A DNA stretch of 64,000 nt from JAKZRT01 sp965247915 (lineage in GTDB: Bacteria; Pseudomonadota; Alphaproteobacteria; Rhodobacterales; Rhodobacteraceae), in contig OZ252048.1 of assembly GCA_965247915.1 (NCBI GenBank), positions 434,001 through 498,000 of the forward strand, written 5' to 3'. The notes under the pieces were generated by a model, which worked only from the letters and a program-made list of their open reading frames with translations, made no database searches and had not been told where the DNA came from. Shown here in pieces: positions 15,981 through 25,835 of this stretch. Every line of letters begins with the position of its first letter. The stretch's first letter is position 1. A program made the translations under genes and the position numbers.

Positions 15981-17387
15981 ATGACCGTGCCAGACGACCG
16001 GACCATCGTCGATTCTATCATCGCCCGCGCCCGCGTGGCCCAGGCTGATTTCGAGGCGGCCGGAAGCCAGCGCCGCTATGACCGCGCCGCGCAGGCGGTG
16101 GCCTGGGCGATCATGGAACCGGCGCGCAACAGGGCGCTGGCCGAGCTGGCGGTTCAGACCACGGGCCTTGGCAATGTGCCCGACAAGATCACCAAGAACC
16201 ACCGAAAAACCCTAGGCCTGATGCGCGACATCGCCAGCGCCCGCACTTTTGGTGTGATCCGCGACGATGCCGCGACCGGCATCATCGAAATTGCCCGGCC
16301 AATGGGCGTGGTCGGGGCGGTCGTGCCCTCGACCAACCCGGCGGCGACGCCCGCCAACAACATCATCAACGCGCTGAAGGGCGGCAATGCGATTGTCCTG
16401 TCGCCCTCGCCCAAGGGCATCGCCACTTGCGAAGCGCTGCCGGGCTATGTCCATGCCGAATTCGACAAGATCGGGCTGGATCACGATCTGGTTCAGATGA
16501 TCCCGGCGCCGGCGTCGAAGGCCCGGACGCAACGGATGCTGGAAACCGCTGATCTGGTGGTGGCCACCGGCAGCCAGGACAACGTGCGCCGGGCTTATAC
16601 CAGCGGCACGCCCGCGATTGGCGTGGGCACGGGCAATGTGACGGTGATCGTCGACGAGACTGCTGATGTCGCGGCGGCAGCGGCCAAGATCGCCGCCTCG
16701 AAGACCTTTGACAACGCAACCTCGTGTTCGTCGGAAAATGCCGTTGTGGTGGTCGATGCGGTTTATGACGCCTTCATCGCGGCGCTGGCCAACGAGGGCG
16801 GGGCGCATACCATCGACGCGGCCGCCGTGGCGGCCAAACTCTGGCCCGACGGCGCGCATCTGAACCGCGCGGTGATTGCGAAGGATGCCGACACGATGCT
16901 GGCGGCGCTTGGGCTTTCAGACAGCGTCCCCACAGGTACGGCGTTCCTGGTTGTTGAGACCGCGGGGATCGGACCGGATCACCCATTGTTGGGCGAAAAA
17001 CTTTGCCGGGTTCTGGCGCTGTACCGCGCCCGCGACTTTGACGAGGCGGCGGATGTGGCGGCGCGATTGCTGCGCCATCAGGGGGCGGGCCATTCGATCG
17101 GGCTGCATTCGGCGGTCGAGGCGCGCGCGATGCGGCTGGGAGAAATTCTGCCAACCTGCCGTGTCATCGTCAACCAGGCCCACGCCTTTGCCGCCGGCGG
17201 GGCGTTTACCAACGGCCTGCCGTTTTCGCTGAGCATGGGCTGCGGCAGCTGGGGCGGTAATTCGATCGACGATAACCTCAATTGGCGGCATTTCATTCAG
17301 ACAACCAAGATTGTCCGCGAAATCCCGCCGCGCGAACCTGCGGTCGAAGACATTTTCGCGGATTATTGGGCTGACGCCGGAAAATGA
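15981..17387 (+). CDS. sauS: Acylating aldehyde dehydrogenase, sulfoacetaldehyde dehydrogenase-like
   Basis: A 468-residue CoA-dependent aldehyde dehydrogenase. The cofactor and active-site regions are clear: PMGVVGAVVPSTNPAATPAN, SPSPKGIATCEA, and the catalytic cysteine in NATSCSSENAVVVV (near residue 250), with GSWGGNSIDDNLNWRHFIQTT at the C-terminus (each quoted in part). SauS-type enzymes reduce sulfoacetyl-CoA to sulfoacetaldehyde. The next gene, overlapping by four bases, is an AMP-dependent ligase, the same pairing as sauS-sauT. Specificity for sulfoacetate is inferred from this pairing. Confidence 0.75.
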   Translation: MTVPDDRTIVDSIIARARVAQADFEAAGSQRRYDRAAQAVAWAIMEPARNRALAELAVQTTGLGNVPDKITKNHRKTLGLMRDIASARTFGVIRDDAATGIIEIARPMGVVGAVVPSTNPAATPANNIINALKGGNAIVLSPSPKGIATCEALPGYVHAEFDKIGLDHDLVQMIPAPASKARTQRMLETADLVVATGSQDNVRRAYTSGTPAIGVGTGNVTVIVDETADVAAAAAKIAASKTFDNATSCSSENAVVVVDAVYDAFIAALANEGGAHTIDAAAVAAKLWPDGAHLNRAVIAKDADTMLAALGLSDSVPTGTAFLVVETAGIGPDHPLLGEKLCRVLALYRARDFDEAADVAARLLRHQGAGHSIGLHSAVEARAMRLGEILPTCRVIVNQAHAFAAGGAFTNGLPFSLSMGCGSWGGNSIDDNLNWRHFIQTTKIVREIPPREPAVEDIFADYWADAGK

Positions 17388-18787
17388 CGCTGGACCCCGT
17401 TTCGCCGCCGCAGGGCACCCTGCGCGACTGGCTGGACCGTCGCGCCAAAGCTGGCGGCACCGGGTTTGTCTTTACTGGCGGGCAAACGCTGGACTGGGCC
17501 GACTTGAGGGTTGCTGCGCGCGCCATTGCGTCGGACCTGACCGCGCGCGGCGCGACGCCGGGCGAAAGCGTGGCAATCATGATGCCGAACGGCGCGGCGG
17601 CGATCAAAGCGCTCTTTGGCGTGCTTTTCGGCGGGTTTCGCGCAACGATGATAAATCTGGTCGCCGGAAGCGAGGCGATCACCTATGCGCTCGGCCATTC
17701 GGATGTGCGGTTTGCATTCGTGGGCGCGGCACAGGCAGAATTGTTCGCCGCAACCAACCCGGAGGGTCGCATCGTGCAACTGGACGTGGACCCGCCGCAC
17801 GGGCAGGCCCTGCTACGTGATGTTGCGCCCGCGGATCATGCGCTTTTGATGTACACATCGGGCACTACAGGCCGCCCCAAGGGGGTGGTTCACACCCAAT
17901 CCAGCCTGTTGGCGGGCGGTTGGACGACCGCCATTGCCCACGCCCTCGGGCCGCAGGATCGCGGGTTCTGCGTGCTGCCGATCTATCACATCAACGGGCT
18001 GTGCGTGACGGTGATGGGCGCGCTGGTTTCGGGCGGGTCGCTGGCGATGGCCCCCCGGTTTTCGGCCAGCCGGTTCTGGGATCAACTTGACGAGACCAAA
18101 GCCACCTGGTTTTCGGTGGTGCCAACGATTTTGTCGCATTTGCTGCACTCGGACGGCGACCCGTCGCCGGAAACCCGCGCGCGGCTCAGGTTCGGGCGCT
18201 CGGCCTCGTCGGCGCTGTCGCCGGATGTGCAATCGGCCTTCGAGGCCCGGTTTGGGGTGCCGATTGTCGAGACCATGGGGCTGACCGAGACCGCCGCGCA
18301 AATTCTGTCGAACCCGCTGCCGCCGGGTCGGCGCAAAATCGGCTCGGCCGGGTTGGCCTTTGGCAATCAGGTGCGGGTGAACGCAGCCGATTTCACCGAA
18401 TGCCCGCGCGGGCAGGAGGGCGAGATCGTGGTGCGCGGACCCAATGTGATGCGCGAGTATATCAAGGACCCAGCGGCGACCGGCGAAAGTTTCACGCCCG
18501 ACGGCTGGCTGCGCACCGGCGATCTGGGGCGGCAGGATGACGACGGATATTTCTTCATCACCGGGCGGCTGAAGGAACTGATTGTCAGGGGCGGCGAGAA
18601 CATCGCCCCGCGCGAAATCGACGAGGCGCTCTATGCGCATCCGGACGTGATCGAGGCTGCGGCTTTTGGCCAGCCCTGCGCCAGCTATGGCGAAAGGGTC
18701 GAGGCGGCGGTGGTTCTGAAAGCCGGATCAACCGCGTCCGAGGCCGACCTGCGGGCGCTCTGCGAGGCGCGGCTCGGCAATTTCAAA

Positions 18788-19817
18788 GGCTCAGTTTACG
18801 AACTGTATGTGTTCATGGTATGTTCTTTTTGGATTCAGGGAGATAGCGAATGTCGATGGACAATGAACAATTTCAGTGCTGGCTTGCCGGGATAGACAGC
18901 CTCAGCGCTGCACAGCGTAGAGAGGCCGAAGCGGTATTTTCAGGGCGGACAGGGTCGGGTTCCTCGCTTGCCGCGGTCGAACTTGCGGTGGATGCTGATA
19001 GGCACTGTCCGCATTGCGGCAAGCCCGGTGCGGTGTCACGGGGCAAGGCACGGGGCCTGCGTCGTTACCAGTGCAAGATCTGTCGGCGCACATTCAACGC
19101 CGCTACCGGCACGCCCTTGTCCGGGCTTCACTACAAAGACCGATGGTTGGCCTTTGGCGGATGCCTGGCTGCGGGAGAAACGGTTCGGGCGTCAGCCGAT
19201 CACTGTAATCTTGCCGTCAACACGGCATTCCGTTGGCGTCACCGGTTTCTGGAGGCTGCAAAGAAGGCCCCGCAAAAGCTCAAAGGGATCGTCGAGGTCG
19301 ATGAAACCTATGTTCTGGAGAGCCACAAGGGACAGAGAACCCTCGACCGCAAGCCCCGCAAAAGAGGCGGCAAGGCTGGCAAGCGCGGCCTGTCGTGCGA
19401 ACAGGTGCCGGTTCTAGTGGCTGCCGACCGTAATGGCACGACATTCAGCACGGTTCTTCCGGTGGTTAATGCCGACACGCTGAAACAGGCGATCAGCCCG
19501 GTCGTCGACAGGGACATCGTGCTGGTGTCCGACGGTCACCGCGGCTATCCGCCCTGCGCGACAGCAATGGGCGTTCGCCACGAAGCCCTCAATCTGTCAG
19601 CCGGCGAACGGGCCCGGGGCGCCTTTCATATTCAGACGGTCAACAGCCGCCACAGCCAACTGAAGGATTTCCTGCGCCGCTACCGTGGCATCGCAACAAA
19701 ATATCTCGACAACTACCTGCAATGGTTTCATCTCATCAAACTTACACCACAGACCTCGCCGCGAGCCTGTTTGGCCGCTGCTATCACACGCCATGCATAC
19801 AGTTCGTAAACTGAGCC
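18788..19817 (+). mobile_element. IS1595-family insertion sequence, complete, 1030 bp
   Basis: Both ends are defined from the sequence. The terminal inverted repeats at 18788-18809 and 19796-19817 are identical over 22 bases (outer end GGCTCAGTTTACGAAC). An 8-bp direct repeat ATTTCAAA flanks it (18780-18787 and 19818-19825), the duplication length typical of IS1595. It carries one transposase gene. Perfect ends and an intact transposase suggest a recent, possibly still active, insertion. Confidence 0.95.
18850..19809 (+). CDS. IS1595-family transposase
   Basis: A 319-residue transposase. An N-terminal zinc ribbon (CPHCGKPG near residue 56 and CKICRRTF near residue 76) precedes the ISXO2-like catalytic domain with EVDETYVLESHKG (first Asp), VLVSDGHRGYP (second Asp) and HIQTVNSRHSQLKDFLRR, where Asn replaces the usual Glu, as in many IS1595 enzymes. 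The ATG at 18850 lies 41 bp inside the left inverted repeat, and the TAA stop lies within the right one. Confidence 0.93.
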   Translation: MSMDNEQFQCWLAGIDSLSAAQRREAEAVFSGRTGSGSSLAAVELAVDADRHCPHCGKPGAVSRGKARGLRRYQCKICRRTFNAATGTPLSGLHYKDRWLAFGGCLAAGETVRASADHCNLAVNTAFRWRHRFLEAAKKAPQKLKGIVEVDETYVLESHKGQRTLDRKPRKRGGKAGKRGLSCEQVPVLVAADRNGTTFSTVLPVVNADTLKQAISPVVDRDIVLVSDGHRGYPPCATAMGVRHEALNLSAGERARGAFHIQTVNSRHSQLKDFLRRYRGIATKYLDNYLQWFHLIKLTPQTSPRACLAAAITRHAYSS

Positions 19818-19998
19818 ATTTCAAAAGTCCCGACCGCATCTATGTCGTGGACGATCTGCCCAAGGGTCCGTCGGGAAAGATACTGAGACGGAAACTCGCG
19901 GAAATCCTGACGGCTTGATCGCAACGCCATTGCAAACTCAGCGGTTCAATCACGGCACGACCTGTCTTAGTCTGAGATAGAAACGCTCGGGGGTCCGG

Positions 19999-21237
19999 AT
20001 GGCCGACAAGACGATTTTGGTGGTGGGCACCTACGACACCAAGGATGGCGAGTTGCTCTACATCGCCGAGCGGATCGTCGCGCAGGGCGGCGGGGTTCTG
20101 ACGATGGATGTCAGCGTTCTGGGCGACCCCTCGGCACCCTGCGATGTCACGAAACACGATGTGGCCGGGGCGGCGGGCAGTTCGATCGAGGCGGCCATCG
20201 CGACCGGGGACGAGAACCAGGCGATGCAGATCATGGCCCGGGGGGCGTCGCGCCTGACCGCCGAGCTTCATCAGCAGGGCCGTATTCATGGCGTCGTGGT
20301 TCTGGGCGGGACCATGGGCACCGATCTGGCGCTCGACGTCGCTCAGGCGCTGCCGCTCGGGGTGCCGAAATATGTCGTGTCCACCGTGTCTTTCTCGCCG
20401 ATCCTACCAGCGGACCGGCTGTCGCCCGATATTCAAATGATCTTGTGGGCAGGCGGACTTTACGGGTTGAATTCGGTCTGCAAATCGTCGCTCAGCCAAG
20501 CCGCCGGAGCGGTCTTGGGCGCGGCGCGGGCGGTCGAACCGCCCAAAGGCGAACGGCCCGTGGTTGGCATGACCTCGCTTGGCTCAAGCTGCCTGCGCTA
20601 CATGAAGGCGCTCAAACCGGCGCTCGAGGATCGGGGGTTCGAGGTGGCGATTTTTCACGCCACCGGCATGGGCGGCATGGCCTTCGAGAAAATCGCGGCC
20701 CAGGGTGGGTTTGCCTGCGTGATGGATTTCGCGCTGCCCGAACTTGGCAACCTGCTGGCCGGGTCGGTGGTGAACTCGGGGCCGGACCGGATGCTGGCCG
20801 CGGGGCGCGCGGGCACGCCGCGCATCGTGGCACCGGGGTGTCTGGACTTGATCGACTTTGCCGGTTGGCAGGACATTCCCGACCGCTACGCCGACCGCCC
20901 GTTTCACGCCCACAACCGGCTGATAAAATCTTCAGCGCTGAACGCCGAAGAACGCCGCGAAACCGCCCGCGCAATCGCTGATCGATTGGCCGCGTCAGAC
21001 ACGACGGCGCATGTGATCCTGCCGGCTGGCGGCATCGAGGAGTGGGACAAGCCCGGCGGACCCGCGCACGACCCCGAAGCCCTGGCGGCCTTTGTGGACG
21101 AGATGCGCAAAGTCATTGTCGCGCCCCTGCGCCTGACCGAGATCGCCGCCCACATCAACGATCCGGCCTTTGCTGAAACAGCGTTGGAGATTTTTGACGC
21201 ATGGGTTGCGGATGGAACGATAAAGCCGGCGCGATGA
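19999..21237 (+). CDS. Tm-1-like ATP-binding domain protein (UPF0261)
   Basis: A 412-residue protein related to the N-terminal domain of plant Tm-1. The ATP-binding fold is marked by VVGTYDTKDGELLY at the start, VVVLGGTMGTDLALDV (near residue 100), and VGMTSLGSSCLRY (near residue 190), then IFHATGMGGMAFE. Length is normal. Its bacterial function is not established; relatives often sit near catabolic genes. It starts 80 bp after the broken ligase and is not overlapped with it. Confidence 0.85.
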   Translation: MADKTILVVGTYDTKDGELLYIAERIVAQGGGVLTMDVSVLGDPSAPCDVTKHDVAGAAGSSIEAAIATGDENQAMQIMARGASRLTAELHQQGRIHGVVVLGGTMGTDLALDVAQALPLGVPKYVVSTVSFSPILPADRLSPDIQMILWAGGLYGLNSVCKSSLSQAAGAVLGAARAVEPPKGERPVVGMTSLGSSCLRYMKALKPALEDRGFEVAIFHATGMGGMAFEKIAAQGGFACVMDFALPELGNLLAGSVVNSGPDRMLAAGRAGTPRIVAPGCLDLIDFAGWQDIPDRYADRPFHAHNRLIKSSALNAEERRETARAIADRLAASDTTAHVILPAGGIEEWDKPGGPAHDPEALAAFVDEMRKVIVAPLRLTEIAAHINDPAFAETALEIFDAWVADGTIKPAR

Positions 21238-21279
21238 ACAGCGCATTGAGTGTCGCTGGCCAGCCGCCACAATCGTCGT

Positions 21280-21420
21280 CATGGTGCACCACCCGGTTCC
21301 TGCGGGATTATCTGGACGACAAAAAAGGCCCGCTCGGGGATGACCCTGAAGTTGCGCGATGAAGAAGACGCCGCCAACGTGGCGGCTTTTCTGGCGACAT
21401 TTATCGAAGCGGTGGAATAA
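21280..21420 (+). pseudogene. C-terminal relic of a class I c-type cytochrome, frameshifted
   Basis: Translated in one frame the stretch reads TRFLRDYLDDKK; after a run of six A near 21320 the homology continues in the next frame as ARSGM, then LRDEEDAANVAAFLATF and a TAA at 21418. This resembles the last 40 residues of soluble cytochrome c proteins (the region containing the methionine heme ligand). The heme-binding CxxCH and the rest of the gene are missing. No start or ribosome site is present. Confidence 0.5.
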
Positions 21421-21422
21421 CT

Positions 21423-21965
21423 TCAGACCCGGTCAGCCATTCCAAAAATCCGGCCCATGTGGCGATCCATGTAAATCGTCAGCCATGGGGTATGGCGGTC
21501 CGGGTGGCGGCGGGTTTCGGCGGCGAGGTCATAGATACCGATCCAGCGTGTATCCATAACTTCGTCAGGATTAGCGGTAACGGCAAGATCAGTTGGCGCT
21601 TCGACCACGAAAATATCGACATCCTCGTGTTCGGTCATCCCGTTCCCGAGCTCGGTCCGGTATTCGACCCGGTCGCGGAAATTGGGCGAAAGACCGGTAA
21701 TACCCAGCTCTTGCTCGAGACGTCGGATTGCGCAGTCGCCCGGAGCCTCGCCCCACAGGGGATGCGTGCAGCAGGTGTTCGCCCAAAGCCCCGGCGTGTG
21801 ATATTTCGTCAGGGCCCGTCGTTGGATCAGGATGTCCTGCCCCCGCATCACAAAGACCGAAACTGCCGGATGCTTCAGCCCGCGATGGTGGACGTCAAGC
21901 TTTGCGACCGGCGTCAGGACGCCGTCGATCCAGGCTGGAATAAGCTGATGTGCGGCGTCATGCAT
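21423..21965 (-). CDS. idi: Isopentenyl-diphosphate delta-isomerase, type I
   Basis: A Nudix-fold enzyme that converts isopentenyl to dimethylallyl diphosphate. Active-site motifs are present: LWANTCCTHPLWGE with the catalytic cysteine, the Nudix-like CAIRRLEQELGI, and EHEDVDIFVV with the catalytic glutamate. About 180 residues from the ATG at 21965, which best matches the family start; in-frame ATGs at 21989 and 22046 are alternatives. It converges on the cytochrome c relic and is divergent from motB. Confidence 0.88.
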   Translation of the reverse strand: MHDAAHQLIPAWIDGVLTPVAKLDVHHRGLKHPAVSVFVMRGQDILIQRRALTKYHTPGLWANTCCTHPLWGEAPGDCAIRRLEQELGITGLSPNFRDRVEYRTELGNGMTEHEDVDIFVVEAPTDLAVTANPDEVMDTRWIGIYDLAAETRRHPDRHTPWLTIYMDRHMGRIFGMADRV

Positions 21966-22144
21966 CCGATTGTTCACGGCGCAAGCCATAGCTGGTCGAC
22001 GGGGCGGGAACATGGGGACATCATGCCACAGCCGCCGCGCCAGCACCCGATCCGAGCGCCGATCCGCGGCAGTCGCGATGTCGCATTAATCCGATATTCA
22101 CCGGTGATGGGTACCACTGGAGTGGGTGAGAAAGGTGGTGGTGA

Positions 22145-22990
22145 ATGAGCGCGGATAACCTCGCGCCGATCATTATCAAAAGGAAGAAAATCGTAGGCGG
22201 GGACGGTCACCACGGTGGGGCGTGGAAGGTCGCGTATGCTGACTTTGTGACCGCGATGATGGCCTTCTTTCTGTTGATGTGGCTGCTGAACGCAACGACC
22301 GAAAGTCAGCGAAAAGGTATTTCTGACTATTTCAATCCATCGATTCCTCTGTCGCGCACGTCCGGCGGCGGAGACCGGTCGTTTGGCGGAGACAGCGTCT
22401 TTACCGAAGAGACCCTGGCCCAGAACGGCGCCGGCGGGTCGAAAACCAAGCCGACCGCACAGCGTGCCGCGCGGGGTCAGCTGGGTGCTGACGCGCGTCT
22501 GGACGAAGCGCCGCCAGCCGAAGATGCCGCCCTTGCCGCCGTCGAGGCGGAACTTATGGGCCACGGCGGCGAGAGCATGGTCAGCGAGCTTGACATGCGC
22601 CATGTGATCACGCGCCTGTCCGACGAAGGGCTGGTTGTGGAAGTGTTCGACCTGGAGGGCGAGCCTCTGTTCGACCCCATGACCTACGAGCCGACCCAGG
22701 CGATGAAAGACATCACGGCGTTGTTTGCCACGGTTTTTCAGCTTGTCACCAACAAAATAGCGATCAACGGACACGTCAGCAGCCGACCGGTCGTGGCCCG
22801 GGATACCCGCATCTGGGACACGTCGACAATGCGCGCACAGGTGGTGCGCGGCCTGCTTGAAACCGGAGGACTGCCGGCCGAGCGCATTCATCGCCTGACC
22901 GGTTACGCCGACCGCCAACTGGTCGCCACAAACCCCTTGGCGGCGCGCAACAACCGGCTGGAATTCATTCTTCTCAGGTCCGATCAATAG
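22145..22990 (+). CDS. motB: Flagellar motor stator protein MotB
   Basis: A 281-residue inner-membrane protein anchored in peptidoglycan. The single membrane segment WKVAYADFVTAMMAFFLLMW (residues 27-46) contains the proton-conducting Asp. A linker rich in Gly/Ala follows, then an OmpA-like domain (NGHVSSRPV, TSTMRAQVVRGLLE, NPLAARNNRLEFILL). It is separated from motA by about 10 kb, as is usual in this order. It ends with TAG. A GGTGG ribosome site precedes the ATG. Confidence 0.93.
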   Translation: MSADNLAPIIIKRKKIVGGDGHHGGAWKVAYADFVTAMMAFFLLMWLLNATTESQRKGISDYFNPSIPLSRTSGGGDRSFGGDSVFTEETLAQNGAGGSKTKPTAQRAARGQLGADARLDEAPPAEDAALAAVEAELMGHGGESMVSELDMRHVITRLSDEGLVVEVFDLEGEPLFDPMTYEPTQAMKDITALFATVFQLVTNKIAINGHVSSRPVVARDTRIWDTSTMRAQVVRGLLETGGLPAERIHRLTGYADRQLVATNPLAARNNRLEFILLRSDQ

Positions 22991-23016
22991 CCGATATCTG
23001 TTTTGAATTTTATTTG

Positions 23017-23031
23017 TTAGCAGGCTGTTAA
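23017..23031 (+). promoter_or_regulatory. CtrA-like box upstream of flgE
   Basis: TTAG-N7-TTAA, one mismatch from the CtrA consensus TTAA-N7-TTAA, 51 bp before the flgE ATG. CtrA activates flagellar promoters in alphaproteobacteria. The spacing is exact and the surrounding sequence is AT-rich. Confidence 0.6.
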
Positions 23032-23082
23032 TGCCGCTTTGAAACGGTTGCCGGAATTCAATGTGCATCAGAAAGGCGCACC

Positions 23083-24387
23083 ATGACGATTTCATCCTCC
23101 CTGCGCGCGGGCGTTTCCGGTTTGGCTGCAAATGCGGCGCGACTGGCCACCATTGCCGACAACATCGCCAATTCGTCGACCTACGGCTACAAACGGGCCG
23201 AGGCGGATTTCACCTCAATGGTCATCGACGCCGGCGGGGGCGGATATTCGGCGGGCGGTGTTCGGGTCACCACGCAGCGCCTGATCGACGAGCACGGGCC
23301 GCTGGTGTCTTCAAACAATTCAACCGACCTGGCCGTCAGCGGCAAGGGGTTTCTTCCGGTCACCTCGGAGGTCTCGATAGGATTGGCCAACGGCGATTAT
23401 CCCTTTTACATGACGACCACCGGGTCGTTCAGGACCGACGCGGATGGGTATCTGGTCAGCCAAAACGGGTTGGCATTGCTCGGATGGCCCGCCCTGCCTG
23501 ACGGATCGATTCCGGTCTTTCCACGCGACACCAAGGCCGGTCTGATACCGGTGCAGATCAACTGGAACCAGTTTGCCGCCGAGCCGACCACGCGCGTGAA
23601 CTTGGGCGTGAACCTGCCCGCGACCGAGACCGAAGCCGGGGCCAGCGGCACGCCGTTGGACCTGTCGATTGAATATTTCGACAACCTTGGCACGTCAGAG
23701 AACCTGGCAATTCAGTTCACGCCGACTGTTCCAGCGTCGGGATCAACGAACGAATGGACGATGACCATCGCTGATTCGGCGCTTGGCGGGACAATTGTGG
23801 GCGATTACACGCTGACCTTTGACGACAGCCGCGCCTCGGGCGGGACGCTTTTGGGCGTTGTGACAAATTCGGGCGGCGCGTATGACCCGCTGACCGGGAT
23901 ATTGACCGTGACCGTGGACGGCGGACCGATCGACATCAACATCGGGGTGCCGGGCGACGGTACCAACGGCCTGACCCAGCTGTCCGATAGTTTCGCGCCA
24001 ACCTCGATCTCGAAAGACGGATCACCGGTCGGCAATATGATCGGGATCGATGTTGACCCGAACGGATACGTCAGCGCGAATTTCGACATCGGCATCACGC
24101 GCGTCATCTATCAGATACCCTTGGTTGATCTGCCAAATCCGAACGGGCTGGAAGCGCTGAACAACCAGACATATGCAACCAGTCTTGAATCGGGGTCGTT
24201 CTTCCTTTGGGATGCGGGCGATGGGCCAACCGGCGACGTGGTCAGTTATGCGCTTGAGGAATCGACCACCGACGTGGCGGGTGAACTGACCATGCTGATC
24301 CAGACGCAACGCGCCTATACGTCGAACGCCAAGGTCATCCAAACCGTCGATGAAATGCTGCAGGAGACGACGAACATCAAACGCTGA
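23083..24387 (+). CDS. flgE: Flagellar hook protein FlgE
   Basis: A 434-residue axial protein. The N-terminal rod/hook signature is SGLAANAARLATIADNIANS (residues 13-32), followed by STYGYKRAEADF; the C-terminus has the matching heptad region LTMLIQTQRAYTSNAKVIQT. It polymerises into the hook after export by the type III apparatus. It leads the run flgE-flgK-flgL-flgI, with a CtrA-like box upstream. No lesion is visible. Confidence 0.93.
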   Translation: MTISSSLRAGVSGLAANAARLATIADNIANSSTYGYKRAEADFTSMVIDAGGGGYSAGGVRVTTQRLIDEHGPLVSSNNSTDLAVSGKGFLPVTSEVSIGLANGDYPFYMTTTGSFRTDADGYLVSQNGLALLGWPALPDGSIPVFPRDTKAGLIPVQINWNQFAAEPTTRVNLGVNLPATETEAGASGTPLDLSIEYFDNLGTSENLAIQFTPTVPASGSTNEWTMTIADSALGGTIVGDYTLTFDDSRASGGTLLGVVTNSGGAYDPLTGILTVTVDGGPIDINIGVPGDGTNGLTQLSDSFAPTSISKDGSPVGNMIGIDVDPNGYVSANFDIGITRVIYQIPLVDLPNPNGLEALNNQTYATSLESGSFFLWDAGDGPTGDVVSYALEESTTDVAGELTMLIQTQRAYTSNAKVIQTVDEMLQETTNIKR

Positions 24388-24424
24388 CGTCTGAACGCGC
24401 GCCTTAGCTGGGAAGGACAGCGCA

Positions 24425-25834
24425 ATGTCTCTATCAACGTCTCTCTCGAATGCCGTCTCGGGCCTGACCGCTGCCGCGCGCGGGGCCGAGGTCGTGTCGT
24501 CAAACGTGGCCAATGTCATGACCGACGGCTATGGCGTCCGCAAACTGGATCTGGCAAGCCGCACCACCGGACACATGGGCGCTGGCGTGCGCGTGGTCGG
24601 CGTTGAGCGCGTCGTCAACCAACGGGTGCTGGCCGACCGCCGCATCGCCGATGGACGAACCGGATTTGTCAGCGCACAACTGGAGTTTCTGCAGCGGCTG
24701 GAAGCGGCCACCGGTATTCCCGGCGAAGACGGGTCGCTGGCCGACCGGATCGCGGTTTTTGAATCGACCCTGATATTTGCCGCCAGCAGGCCGGACACCG
24801 GATCGCGGCTGGCCTCGGCGGTAACCGCCGCAAACTTCTTGACCGGCAAGCTGAACGGCATTTCCGACGATATCCAAATGCAGCGCATGGAAGCCGACGC
24901 CGCGATCGCGCGCGATGTCGATTTTCTGAACGTGGCTCTGACGCAGATCGAGGAGATCAGCGCCGAGATCACCTGGCGCATCAGCTCGGGCTACGATCCA
25001 TCCTCGCAGATCGACCAGCGCCAGCTGCTGATCGACCGGATATCCGAGATCATTCCGGTCAAGGAAGTGGCGCGCGACCGCGAACAGATTGCCCTGATCT
25101 CGCCCGGCGGCGGGGTTCTCTACGACGGCAAGGCGGCGCAGTTTTCGTTTGCGCAGGTCGGTGTGATCACACCGGACATGACCCGGCAGGCCGGGTCGCT
25201 GTCGGGGATCGCGATCAACGGCCAGCCGATCAACCTGGATAACCCGACCAACGCCATCATGGGCGGGCGGCTGGCGGGGCTGTTCTCGGTGCGCGATGAT
25301 CTGGCGGTGACCGAACAGGCGCGCCTTGACGCCATCGCGCGGGATTTGGTCGAACGGTTCCAGGACCCGGCCGTCGATCCGACCCTGGCGCCGGGCGATG
25401 CAGGGCTATTCACCGACGGCGGCAGCGCGTTCGTGCCGGTGCCGCCCGTCAATGAAGAAGGGCTTTCGGCCCGGATCAGCGTCAATGCCGCCGTCGCGGG
25501 CCCCGTGGGCGATGCCACCCAGATCAACGCGTTGATTGACGCACTGAATGCCCCGCGGGCGCTGTCTGGCGGTGGATTTTCCGGCGCGATGCGCAGCGCA
25601 TCGGGCTGGGGGGCCGAATTTCTGTCGCTGGTCGGGACGCATCGGCAAGAGATGGAAACCAATTCAAGCTTTGCCCAGTCGCAGGCGGCATCGCTTAAGG
25701 AACTTGAGTTGCGCGGCGGCGTCGATACCGACAACGAGATGCAGCAATTGTTGCTGGTCGAGGCGGCCTATAACGCCAACGCGCGGGTCATCCAGACGAT
25801 CGAGGCGCTTTTGGACCGGCTAATGGAGCTTTGA
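24425..25834 (+). CDS. flgK: Flagellar hook-associated protein 1
   Basis: A 469-residue junction protein that connects hook and filament. N-terminal SNAVSGLTAAARGAEVVSSN and NVMTDGYGVRKLDL and C-terminal LLLVEAAYNANARVIQTIEALL show the axial-protein ends. The central part is variable. Intact, 37 bp after flgE, and followed by flgL after one base. Confidence 0.92.
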   Translation: MSLSTSLSNAVSGLTAAARGAEVVSSNVANVMTDGYGVRKLDLASRTTGHMGAGVRVVGVERVVNQRVLADRRIADGRTGFVSAQLEFLQRLEAATGIPGEDGSLADRIAVFESTLIFAASRPDTGSRLASAVTAANFLTGKLNGISDDIQMQRMEADAAIARDVDFLNVALTQIEEISAEITWRISSGYDPSSQIDQRQLLIDRISEIIPVKEVARDREQIALISPGGGVLYDGKAAQFSFAQVGVITPDMTRQAGSLSGIAINGQPINLDNPTNAIMGGRLAGLFSVRDDLAVTEQARLDAIARDLVERFQDPAVDPTLAPGDAGLFTDGGSAFVPVPPVNEEGLSARISVNAAVAGPVGDATQINALIDALNAPRALSGGGFSGAMRSASGWGAEFLSLVGTHRQEMETNSSFAQSQAASLKELELRGGVDTDNEMQQLLLVEAAYNANARVIQTIEALLDRLMEL

Positions 25835-25835
25835 T

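Larger units (their letters stand above)
17384..19918 (+). pseudogene. sauT: AMP-dependent CoA ligase (sulfoacetate-CoA ligase-like) split by an insertion sequence
   Basis: ANL-family ligase with the P-loop MYTSGTTGRPKGVVH, the motif MGLTETAAQ, and hinge FFITGRLKELIVRGGENIAP. The frame is cut after RLGNFK by an IS1595-type element (18788-19817). The missing end resumes after the element: SPDRIYVVDDLPKGPSGKILRRKL, including the catalytic lysine motif GPSGKI. Joining the halves across one copy of the 8-bp target duplication restores an uninterrupted protein of about 500 residues. The shortened product lacks the C-terminal lysine and should not form acyl-adenylate efficiently. Confidence 0.85.
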
